From contig JBBSCO010000102.1 of assembly GCA_038250235.1 (NCBI GenBank), positions 1 through 6,487 of the forward strand: a stretch of DNA of 6,487 nt, written 5' to 3'. A model generated the notes under the pieces. That model was not told the DNA's origin. It did not search any database and was given only the letters and a program-made list of their open reading frames with translations. This stretch comes from JAAUTS01 sp038250235 (lineage in GTDB: Bacteria; Verrucomicrobiota; Verrucomicrobiia; Methylacidiphilales; JAAUTS01). Positions 1-5,495 of this stretch are shown here, in pieces; the first letter of the stretch is position 1, and every line of letters begins with the position of its first letter. The position numbers were made by a program, and so were the translations under genes.

Positions 1-713
1 ATGGCGGTTCCCACGCGGATCGCTTCGATCCCGATCAGGTTGAGGAAGCCGTAGGAAACGTCCGACATCACCACCCGAAGCTTGAAGGCAATCATATCGA
101 GGAAAGGCATGGGCCAGGCAAACGCGAGAAACAGGTAGGGAAAGGCGATGATTCTGAAAAAGCTCCAGCCGAAGAACCACAAAATCAAAGCTCCGATGGT
201 GAAATGGAGGGAAAGAAAACTCATTTGTACAATATCGATTTTGTAGCCAATCCAGTAAAAGAGCATGGCCAGAACCAGTAAAACCACCGCCCGCTTGTCA
301 CCCTTGATGAATACACCACGAAAACGGCCACCGGCCAGAAAGACCTGGCACATCAATACAGGCAAGGCACCCATGGCCAGATAAGGCCATTTTTGGAAAC
401 AACCTATGACAAAGGCCACTGCTGCCGCCGCCGTCAGAATAAAGTCGCGCTTACCAAAAGCAATCTCACGACCCAGGACTTCCTCACGTTTCCAGTAAAT
501 CAGTCCTAGCACAATCACCGGCACCAACTGACAATGCTCCCACTCCGGCGTGTAGATCCACATCCGGAAAAGATTTCCAAAGACGCTGTCCGGCGTATTC
601 CCATACCCCAGTCCGTAGGGAATGAAGCCATACATCACCACGATAATGGCAGTCCCGGTGAAACCCAACAAAGAGAGAGGATGCGTCAACCAACGCTTGA
701 TATCCCAAATCAT
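1..713 (-). CDS. Exosortase/archaeosortase family protein, N-terminal 237 residues (runs off window)
   Basis: The reading frame stays open from ATG at 713 to the window edge, so the 3' end is missing. Known of the family: exosortases are multi-pass inner-membrane cysteine transpeptidases that cleave PEP-CTERM-type sorting signals on exported proteins. Seen: hydrophobic segments at about residues 13-33, 62-75, 91-106, 111-127, 141-157 and 168-206. The sequence also has exosortase-like landmarks: a polar TPEWEHCQLVPVI stretch (55-67) where the family has its W-SHG-like region, FYWIGYKIDI (152-161), the AFAWPMPF loop (197-204), KLRVVMS (211-217) and LNLIGIEAIRVG (224-235). The catalytic Cys normally follows this last segment closely and lies outside the window. 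TAG occurs four codons upstream, so ATG 713 is the first possible start; no good Shine-Dalgarno precedes it. It lies 54 nt after the GT9 gene, probably in the same operon. Family assignment is fairly sure; the subclass cannot be given. Confidence 0.85.
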   Translation of the reverse strand, partial: MIWDIKRWLTHPLSLLGFTGTAIIVVMYGFIPYGLGYGNTPDSVFGNLFRMWIYTPEWEHCQLVPVIVLGLIYWKREEVLGREIAFGKRDFILTAAAAVAFVIGCFQKWPYLAMGALPVLMCQVFLAGGRFRGVFIKGDKRAVVLLVLAMLFYWIGYKIDIVQMSFLSLHFTIGALILWFFGWSFFRIIAFPYLFLAFAWPMPFLDMIAFKLRVVMSDVSYGFLNLIGIEAIRVGTA

Positions 714-767
714 GCAAGGAAACTAGTAGTGGTTACCACCTTTGCCAAGGACTGAAATACGTGATCC

Positions 768-1799
768 TCATTTTTCGAATCCAAGCGCTTCCTTCATTTT
801 AAAGGCCACTTCTCTTGGATCTATCGCCAGTATTCCCAGGCCCTCCGGACATTTTACGGACGATCCAACAACAAGATGTTCGCTGCCGTAGGGAGCAAAC
901 CAACAGGACGGCCTGTTACCAAAAAGTGACACTACCGGTTTACCTAAAGCCGCAGCCAGGTGCGCCACAGCCGAATCGTGGCACAAGACGGCATCGGCTT
1001 TGCCGACCTCCTCCAGCAAGGCCCCCCAATCAGGAGTCTGCACCCTTTTTTCCTGAAGACAGGCGGGCAATGCACCGCCTTCCCCCGCAGGTGCCACACA
1101 TACCCAGTCCAACTTTTCAGGCTCTAAAAAATTTTTTACCACATCCACAAATCCCTCCACCGGCCATCGTTTTTCCGGAAGCCTCGCCCCCACATGCAGG
1201 AGCCATTTTCTTCCGGACACCACACTCCCGACGCTTTCTTGGAACAAGGAAACCCATGGTGTCCGCATCGATACCTCCAGGTTCAGTGCTGTCCCCACTT
1301 GTTGCCAATCCCTCCAGTGTGCCTGTTCCCAGCTTTCGCGTTGCAAGGCATCGGTTAACAACGCCTTCCCGCACAACAATCCCGCCGCCCACTGAAAGAG
1401 TTTACCCAGCCAAAAACGATTGACCGTTCCCGCCGCTTTCCAGGAAAAATAATTGACTCTGTTCAATGGAAATCCCACCCGCCTGGCCGCCCCGCTCGAA
1501 AGCATCAGGAGATGCACTCTCGGATCCGCCCACCCGCAAACCACCACCCCGGCCTGCAGGGCTTTTAATCTCCGGCCCGTTTCCGCCATATCCTTGTGAT
1601 TCCAAAGATGGCCCCCCGTCCAAAAAGGTTCCCAGACCAGAATGTTTTCCGACGGGAGGATCATTTCAAAAACCGACTTCTGCACAGGGCGACAGCAAAC
1701 CCAAACCTCATACTTGCCCATTGCGCAACGTATAAACGGTAAGCTCAGGACGGCATCCCCCAGATGATGAAATTCCAATAACAACAGTCGCGGTTTCAT
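768..1799 (-). CDS. GT9 glycosyltransferase (ADP-heptose:LPS heptosyltransferase-like)
   Basis: A 343-residue protein of normal length for glycosyltransferase family 9. Family knowledge: GT9 enzymes are cytoplasmic, GT-B fold, and move heptose or related sugars from nucleotide sugars onto lipopolysaccharide core or similar acceptors. Seen: N-terminal Rossmann strand and glycine turn LLLLEFHHLGDAVLSLP (5-21), a second half opening with WLLHVGARLPEKRWP (199-213), and the family signature VLCHDSAVAHLAAALGKPVVSLFG (271-294) followed by W-x-P-Y-G (300-305). The start at 1799 is preferred over ATG 1814. Its ATG overlaps the GT2 stop as ATGA and has a GGAGG ribosome site 8 nt upstream, while ATG 1814 would sit on that site. 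The gene is therefore translationally coupled to the GT2 gene. The donor and acceptor cannot be read from sequence; heptosyltransferase is a family-level guess and it may serve EPS rather than LPS core. Confidence 0.9.
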   Translation of the reverse strand: MKPRLLLLEFHHLGDAVLSLPFIRCAMGKYEVWVCCRPVQKSVFEMILPSENILVWEPFWTGGHLWNHKDMAETGRRLKALQAGVVVCGWADPRVHLLMLSSGAARRVGFPLNRVNYFSWKAAGTVNRFWLGKLFQWAAGLLCGKALLTDALQRESWEQAHWRDWQQVGTALNLEVSMRTPWVSLFQESVGSVVSGRKWLLHVGARLPEKRWPVEGFVDVVKNFLEPEKLDWVCVAPAGEGGALPACLQEKRVQTPDWGALLEEVGKADAVLCHDSAVAHLAAALGKPVVSLFGNRPSCWFAPYGSEHLVVGSSVKCPEGLGILAIDPREVAFKMKEALGFEK

Positions 1800-2710
1800 C
1801 TGCCCCGCCTCCATTTCCCTACCCGCTCAAAGACCATGCGCTTTCCCTGATAAAGCCACTGCCCAACACATTGCATCGCCACCGCCTTCCAGAAAAAACG
1901 GCAGCCCTGCCCATACTGCTTGACCATCCGGGCCGTCTCCCACCAGGCCGGTGCCAGTTGGGAAGACGTTTTCGCCGAACCATGCAAACGGCAGACGGCC
2001 AACGCCTGCTCCAGATAGAACCACTTCGTTTCCCCGCTGATGCGCAGCCAGTACTCGTGATCCATACAAAATTTCAATCTTCCGTCCAGAGCCCCATAGC
2101 GCTCATAAACCCGGCGACGCCAGAAAACCGCCGGTTGTCCCAGAAAATTATCCCCCAACAAACGCACACGGCTGAAAGGCCCCGCTTCCTTCAGGCGCTT
2201 CCATCCCGAGTCCCCTTCCAGGAAATAGTAATCCCCATACACCACATCCACCTCCGGATTCTTTTGAAAAATCTCCGCCACCGCCGCCAGGGCCCCCGGC
2301 TCATAGAGATCGTCCGAACACAGATAAGCCAGAATATCCCCCGTCGCAAGGTTCAGTCCCTTGTTGATCGCATCCGTTTGGCCGGCATCAGCTTCGCTAA
2401 CAAAGTGAAAACGAAGATTTTCACCAAATTGAGAAACACTGAAATCCTGAGAGGCTGAAGGATGCCCGGCGTCTGGGGTCCGGGGTTCAGGATTTCGAAA
2501 TTGCAGTTTACCGGCATTCTGCAGCCATATCTCAAGCATGGCGACCGTCCCGTCCGTCGATCCGCCATCCATGACGAGATGCTCGACAGAAAAATCCTGA
2601 ATGGAGGCATCAGTATTCTTTTCAGCATTTAACTGAATCTTTACAGATTGCAGGCTATCCGTGATAAACCGCCCTTGGTTGTAGCTCGGCGTTATAATGG
2701 AAAATTTCAT
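1796..2710 (-). CDS. GT2 family glycosyltransferase with two unusual loop insertions
   Basis: A 304-residue inverting GT-A glycosyltransferase. Seen: N-terminal FSIITPSYNQGRFI (3-16), VMDGGSTDGT (46-55), SEADAGQTDAINKG (105-118), the metal/nucleotide-binding SDD (132-134) in LAYLCSDDLYEPGA, GQPAVFWRRRVYERYG (191-206) and the MDHEYWLRIS motif (216-225) that carries the family's probable catalytic base. These match the GT2 subgroup common in O-antigen/EPS loci. Two stretches interrupt the usual fold alignment: about residues 25-41 (between DSLQSV and VEHLVMDGG) and about 66-101 (before the FVSEADAG strand). The second is encoded by repeat-like DNA. Start ATG 2710 gives the canonical N-terminus; AGGA lies 6 nt upstream inside a TCAGGATTTC repeat copy. 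It is 161 nt downstream of the nucleotidyltransferase gene and overlaps GT9 by 4 nt. Sugar specificity is unknown. Confidence 0.92.
   Translation of the reverse strand: MKFSIITPSYNQGRFITDSLQSVKIQLNAEKNTDASIQDFSVEHLVMDGGSTDGTVAMLEIWLQNAGKLQFRNPEPRTPDAGHPSASQDFSVSQFGENLRFHFVSEADAGQTDAINKGLNLATGDILAYLCSDDLYEPGALAAVAEIFQKNPEVDVVYGDYYFLEGDSGWKRLKEAGPFSRVRLLGDNFLGQPAVFWRRRVYERYGALDGRLKFCMDHEYWLRISGETKWFYLEQALAVCRLHGSAKTSSQLAPAWWETARMVKQYGQGCRFFWKAVAMQCVGQWLYQGKRMVFERVGKWRRGR
1808..1812 (-). promoter_or_regulatory. Shine-Dalgarno site that sets the GT9 start
   Basis: GGAGG on the minus strand, 8 nt before ATG 1799 and inside the 3' end of the GT2 gene. It favours 1799 over the in-frame ATG at 1814, whose first base pairs lie against this site. 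Together with the ATGA stop/start overlap it indicates coupled translation of GT2 and GT9. Confidence 0.75.
2441..2496. repeat. Inverted pair of the TCAGGATTTC 10-mer bounding an in-frame insertion in the GT2 gene
   Basis: GAAATCCTGA at 2441-2450 and its exact reverse complement TCAGGATTTC at 2487-2496 enclose 36 nt. The spacer contains a GC-rich short tandem-like stretch (CTGGGGTCCGGGGT, 2473-2486). On the coding strand this encodes the non-conserved loop near residues 72-90 (NPEPRTPDAGHPSASQDF), in frame and without a stop. It looks like a small palindromic element or repeat inserted in the gene. Confidence 0.6.
2591..2600 (-). repeat. Near-copy of the TCAGGATTTC repeat inside the GT2 gene
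   Basis: TCAGGATTTT on the minus strand, nine of ten bases like the other copies. It encodes part of the first non-conserved loop (IQDFS, residues 37-41), so both loop insertions in this enzyme contain a copy and both read QDFSV. Confidence 0.4.
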
Positions 2711-2712
2711 GC

Positions 2713-2722
2713 GAAATCCTGA
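2713..2722 (-). repeat. Third exact copy of TCAGGATTTC, in the GT2 leader
   Basis: An exact copy immediately upstream of the GT2 start codon; it supplies the AGGA that probably acts as the ribosome binding site (6 nt from ATG 2710). It extends to TTCAGGATTTCG, the same 12 bases that occur on the plus strand at 2486-2497. Confidence 0.5.
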
Positions 2723-2777
2723 AAAGGTCGAATGGTAAAATACTGAAAGAACAACACCTTCGTTCGGACAAAGACTT

Positions 2778-2843
2778 TCAATCCCGTAAAATTATTATAA
2801 AAAACCTCTGCTGGACAAAGGCATATAGAAGGGCTGCAACCAT
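2778..2843 (-). CDS. Possible 21-residue leader ORF in the gap after the nucleotidyltransferase gene
   Basis: ATG 2843 preceded by AGGAGG with a short 4-nt spacing, reading MVAALLYAFVQQRFFIIILRD and then TGA. The peptide is hydrophobic with few charges. There is no similarity I recognise and the ORF is short enough to arise by chance; it is listed because of the strong ribosome-site-like sequence. It could equally be decayed remains of a gene that once followed the nucleotidyltransferase. Confidence 0.13.
   Translation of the reverse strand: MVAALLYAFVQQRFFIIILRD
2794..2799 (-). promoter_or_regulatory. Possible -10 box in the gap before the GT2 gene
   Basis: A perfect TATAAT on the minus strand in the 161-nt gap between the nucleotidyltransferase gene and GT2, 84 nt before the GT2 start. 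The segment is AT-rich compared with its surroundings. No good -35 hexamer is seen at 16-18 nt (TTGTCC is present but only 13 nt away). If real, it would let GT2, GT9 and the exosortase be transcribed apart from the upstream genes. Weak support. Confidence 0.22.
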
Positions 2844-2871
2844 CGATCCTCCTCACTCCTGGATTGGGCAC

Positions 2872-3225
2872 TCATTCAGCAGAATCTTCAGAAAAAAGAG
2901 TGACGCCACTGCGCCTGATCTCACTGGCCATGAGGGTCTTGCCTGACAAATAGTTAGATTCTTCAATGTAAAAAAAATCCATGCACCTACTGCGGTGGAG
3001 AAACGCCAGCTGTGCAGCCATGCCGACCTCCCTCAGGTCGGTTCCGATGGGAACCATAAAGCAGAAATCAGCATCACTGTCCCGATTCCCCTCACCACGT
3101 GCGAGCGAGCCAAAAAGTAAGACCCGTTTGGCACCGGTAACTTCAGCCAGGAGGTTTCCAGAATCACGGATCCATTGATACGTCTGGTCATCCAGGCCAT
3201 TCAAACTGACCAAACGTGATTTCAT
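2872..3225 (-). CDS. Minimal nucleotidyltransferase (MNT/MntA-like), no partner visible
   Basis: A 117-residue protein of the polymerase-beta-like minimal nucleotidyltransferase type. Seen: the GS-x10-DxD motif with Gly39-Ser40 and Asp51/Asp53 (GSLARGEGNRDSDADF), and a probable third metal ligand Asp83 in the strand CMDFFYIEE (81-89). The active site therefore looks complete. Family knowledge: MntA-type proteins usually pair with HEPN (HepT) toxins and neutralise them by adenylylating a Tyr; other solo members have unknown targets. No HEPN gene lies on either side: the upstream gap is 71 nt, the downstream gap 161 nt. ATG 3225 has AGGG 7 nt upstream. It sits between glycosyltransferase genes in the same direction, so it is probably co-transcribed with them, but nothing links it to glycan chemistry. 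Sugar-nucleotide or aminoglycoside transferase roles are alternatives I cannot support. Confidence 0.82.
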   Translation of the reverse strand: MKSRLVSLNGLDDQTYQWIRDSGNLLAEVTGAKRVLLFGSLARGEGNRDSDADFCFMVPIGTDLREVGMAAQLAFLHRSRCMDFFYIEESNYLSGKTLMASEIRRSGVTLFSEDSAE

Positions 3226-3276
3226 ATCAATACCCTAAAAGAAGCCCCATAAAAATCAAGCTTGCCGGACACGCAA

Positions 3277-3308
3277 CCCACCTTCGCGGGATTCCGCTAC
3301 TTGCGGGA
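3277..3308 (-). repeat. 32-bp repeat copy spanning the stop codon of the fusion glycosyltransferase
   Basis: Read on the minus strand from TCCCGCAA to GGTGGG. It matches a second stretch at 3969-4000 in 25 of 32 positions without gaps. The repeat supplies the last codons and the TAG stop (3297-3299) of the fusion gene, so the terminal Ser-Arg-Lys residues come from it. The middle (GCGGAATCCCGC) is close to palindromic. Confidence 0.5.
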
Positions 3309-5336
3309 GAGCTCTTCACAAAAACTTTGAAAAAGTTTTTCATACTCATCCACCACTTTCTCCCAATCAAACTTCTCTTCCGCACGGCGAAGAGCTCCGG
3401 TGCGCAAACGCTGACGCAATTCCGGGTTACGGCCGATTTGCTGCATGGCCTCCGCCAAAGCCCGGACAGGATCCTCGTTTGAAAAACAAAGACCTTCCTC
3501 TCCCAACACCTCACGGGTTGCCGCACAGTTCTTGTAAAGAATGGCCGAACCAAACGCCAGTTGATCCAAAAGCACCAGTCGCGTCGCCTCAATCGTCGCT
3601 GGCATAAGGAAGGCCAACGCATTACGGCTCAACTCCTCATAAGCCTCCCCGAACCGGGATCCGGTGAAAATCACCCCCTCACCCTTTAACTTCTGCAGTT
3701 CCCTGTAATACGCTCTCTCGTATCCCGCAGCTCCGACCATGACCAATTTTGGTATTTTTGATTTTTGATCTTTAATTTCTGGTTCTTGCCTGAACTGCGC
3801 GTACGCTTTTAAGGCCATGTCCGCCTCGTTCTCCGGTGTCAGACGCGACACGTAAAGAAAATACCCTTCCGGCTCCAACGACCACTGTTTCAATTCGGAA
3901 TGCTCCCCCGGTTTTCGTCCACCTTCCACCGTCTCTTCCCCTTTCAATCTTTTCCCATTGGCAAATTCCCCGCCATGGCGCGATCCCGCTGTTTGCGGGA
4001 CAGCATTTCCGCTTTCAGCTTTTTTGCTTCCCGCTCCATACGAAAGATATACCGGACTCCGTCCGTAACTTTCCACGTAGTGTTTCACCACCTCCATATT
4101 GTCGGCGATCACCGCATCAGCCAGTTTCACCGCCTGCCGCTCACTTGTCCGCAGCCAGATCCGGGCAAAAGGACCCCACTTCTTCCGGCGGAAATCCGCT
4201 CCGTCCACATTGATGATTACCTTGGAAGAGGAAAACCACTTCATGAACCGGATCAACGGCGCGTTCCCCACCCCGCAAAGATAAATGATGTCATAACGAC
4301 AAAAGAGCGAGTGAATCATCGAAAGGCTCGTATGCACTATCGTGTCCAGACTCTTGGTTGGAATGGTCGGCAACCATACAATCCTCATCCCCCGCCATTG
4401 CTGCCGCATGGTCTTATAATAGATGTCGCGGTTGTAAACCGTCACAGGATGACCCCGCTCCGCCAGACGTGCCCCCAATTGCTCCACCACCGTCTCAAAG
4501 CCGGAATAACGGGCCGGAATACCCCGCGAACCGATAAACGCAATCGAAGACTTGGAGGTTCCCCTCTCCCGGGTCAGGCGGAAACGTTCCCGGAAGCCAT
4601 CGGCCAGTAAGTAATAGAGAAAAAGTGAATTGAAACGGAGGTAACGCAACCAGAGCCTGCGGGGCTCTTGGGCCAGCCGGTAAAACCAGGTCAACCCAAC
4701 CTTCTGCATCCAGGCGGGGGCAAAAGGACGCCGACCGGCCAGTAACTCAAAGGCATCCCCTATGGCCAGAAAAACCCCGTGCTGATAACGGTGCAGATTC
4801 CGGCTGATCCAGCGCTCCTGTCTTTCACCGCCCAAGGCCACCCAGATGAAGTCCGGCTTTTTTTCCTGGATGATCCGGGCAAAGGCCTGCTCATCCTCTT
4901 CTGTCCACTTGCGAAAAGGTGGCGAATAAGTTCCTACGATATCAAGATCCGGCTGAAGTTTGAGAACCTCATTTGTCAGTTCCCCCAGACAGCTTTCGGA
5001 ACCTCCAAAGAAAAAATGTTTCCAGGGCCGGGGCAACTGGCGCAGGGCTTCGCGCATGAAATAAGGCCCGTAAACGCGGTCTTTGAGTCCGGCCCCACCG
5101 AGATTCATGGACCAGATCAGGGGCATTCCGTCGGGAAGCAGCAGGTCGAAGCCCCGCATCACTTTGCCAAAGGATTCGTCATGCCGGGCCAGGGAAACAA
5201 TGTGGGTATTTCCCGCGCAAACCGCAGCGGGCCGGGAATCCCCGGCCAGACGGCGGATGGTCTCAACTGCCGAATCATAGGTGGCACACGCCACAGAAGT
5301 CCGCAATACCTCCACATGTTTCAAAGTTTCGGCCAC
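3297..5336 (-). CDS. Two-domain glycosyltransferase: WecG/TagA/CpsF (GT26) fused to DUF1972/GT4
   Basis: A 679-residue protein, roughly the sum of two usual enzymes. Residues about 7-245 are GT26: AGNTHIVSLARHDESF (41-56), DLLLPDGMPLIW (64-75), FFFGG (108-112), FIWVALGGERQERWI (163-177), AIGDAFELLAG (191-201) and the arginine-rich C-terminal WFYRLAQEPRRLWLRYLRF that helps membrane docking in this family. Residues about 263-435 match DUF1972: GSRGIPARYSGFETVVEQL, PTKSLDT, CGVGNAP, INVDGADFRRKKWG. Residues about 488-670 are a GT4-type domain (YFLYVSRL; IEATRLVLLDQLAFGSAILY; ATREVLGEEGLCFS). In the usual EX7E motif the second Glu is replaced by Asp591. GT26 enzymes add the second sugar to a lipid-linked primer, so this protein may add two consecutive sugars. 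GTG 5336 is the first start after an in-frame TAA, with AGGA 9 nt upstream. Non-conserved inserts lie at about 437-487 and 518-529. Specificities are unknown. Confidence 0.92.
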   Translation of the reverse strand: MAETLKHVEVLRTSVACATYDSAVETIRRLAGDSRPAAVCAGNTHIVSLARHDESFGKVMRGFDLLLPDGMPLIWSMNLGGAGLKDRVYGPYFMREALRQLPRPWKHFFFGGSESCLGELTNEVLKLQPDLDIVGTYSPPFRKWTEEDEQAFARIIQEKKPDFIWVALGGERQERWISRNLHRYQHGVFLAIGDAFELLAGRRPFAPAWMQKVGLTWFYRLAQEPRRLWLRYLRFNSLFLYYLLADGFRERFRLTRERGTSKSSIAFIGSRGIPARYSGFETVVEQLGARLAERGHPVTVYNRDIYYKTMRQQWRGMRIVWLPTIPTKSLDTIVHTSLSMIHSLFCRYDIIYLCGVGNAPLIRFMKWFSSSKVIINVDGADFRRKKWGPFARIWLRTSERQAVKLADAVIADNMEVVKHYVESYGRSPVYLSYGAGSKKAESGNAVPQTAGSRHGGEFANGKRLKGEETVEGGRKPGEHSELKQWSLEPEGYFLYVSRLTPENEADMALKAYAQFRQEPEIKDQKSKIPKLVMVGAAGYERAYYRELQKLKGEGVIFTGSRFGEAYEELSRNALAFLMPATIEATRLVLLDQLAFGSAILYKNCAATREVLGEEGLCFSNEDPVRALAEAMQQIGRNPELRQRLRTGALRRAEEKFDWEKVVDEYEKLFQSFCEELSRK
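3750..3785 (-). repeat. AT-rich low-complexity tract inside the fusion glycosyltransferase
   Basis: On the minus strand an A-rich tract with repeated GATCAAAAATC/AAAAAT-like words encodes PEIKDQKSKIPK (residues 518-529) between the helix AYAQFRQE and the strand KLVMVGAAG. Its base composition differs sharply from the GC-rich flanks. In GT4 enzymes this is a surface loop, so the tract is probably a tolerated in-frame expansion. Confidence 0.4.
3969..4000 (-). repeat. 32-bp repeat copy inside the fusion glycosyltransferase, with palindromes
   Basis: Matches the copy at 3277-3308 in 25 of 32 positions. It holds a perfect 6-bp stem with 5-nt loop (TCCCGC/GCGGGA, 3984-4000) and the perfect palindrome CGCCATGGCG (3971-3980). 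In frame it encodes VPQTAGSRHGG (446-456), within a Gly/Lys/Glu-rich stretch (437-487) absent from the conserved parts of the DUF1972/GT4 fold. The same GCCATGGC core recurs at 5427-5434. Confidence 0.5.
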
Positions 5337-5495
5337 TCGAATTTATCCTGACGGATGATGGTTTAAGTTTAAAGTTTTAAGTTGGGAGCGGTGGGCTGGG
5401 AGTATTAAACCAACCAGCCCTGATTTGCCATGGCGGAAGCCGAATTTTGTATTTTATCTACTCCTTGCCTGCATTACGATCAAAACACCTTATTC
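5337..5495. other. Divergent intergenic region with TTTAA-rich tract and inverted repeat
   Basis: Separates the minus-strand glycan operon from the plus-strand broken gene and should hold promoters for both. Seen: a simple tract of TTTAA/AAGTTT words (5361-5383), a perfect 7-bp inverted repeat GGGCTGG/CCAGCCC (5393-5399 and 5414-5420, 14-nt loop), and the palindrome GCCATGGC (5427-5434). The inverted repeat has no T-run on either strand, so it is not a typical terminator; an operator or repeat remnant is possible. A plus-strand TTGCCA (5425-5430) and TATTTT (5450-5455) are 19 nt apart, too poor to call a promoter. Confidence 0.4.

Noticed and set aside
484..717. A 77-residue minus-strand frame starting TTG 717
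   Set aside because: Shifted frame over the exosortase start; the membrane-protein frame from ATG 713 stays open to the window edge.
729..739. Small dyad GTGGT-T-ACCAC before the exosortase gene
   Set aside because: Only 5-bp arms with a one-base centre; too short to call an operator or terminator.
815..1735. Long plus-strand open frames opposite the GT9 gene
   Set aside because: Proline/arginine-rich translations without family motifs; they are the antisense of a clear GT9 coding region.
2711..2871. A HEPN/HepT partner for the MNT protein
   Set aside because: The gap is too small and none of its frames shows HEPN features such as R-x4-6-H.
3836..5351. Plus-strand open frames opposite the fusion glycosyltransferase
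   Set aside because: Low-complexity translations, no ribosome sites or motifs; explained by the strongly supported minus-strand gene.
5393..5420. Inverted repeat as a rho-independent terminator
   Set aside because: The loop is 14 nt and no T-run follows on either strand; it also lies between divergent starts, not after a gene.
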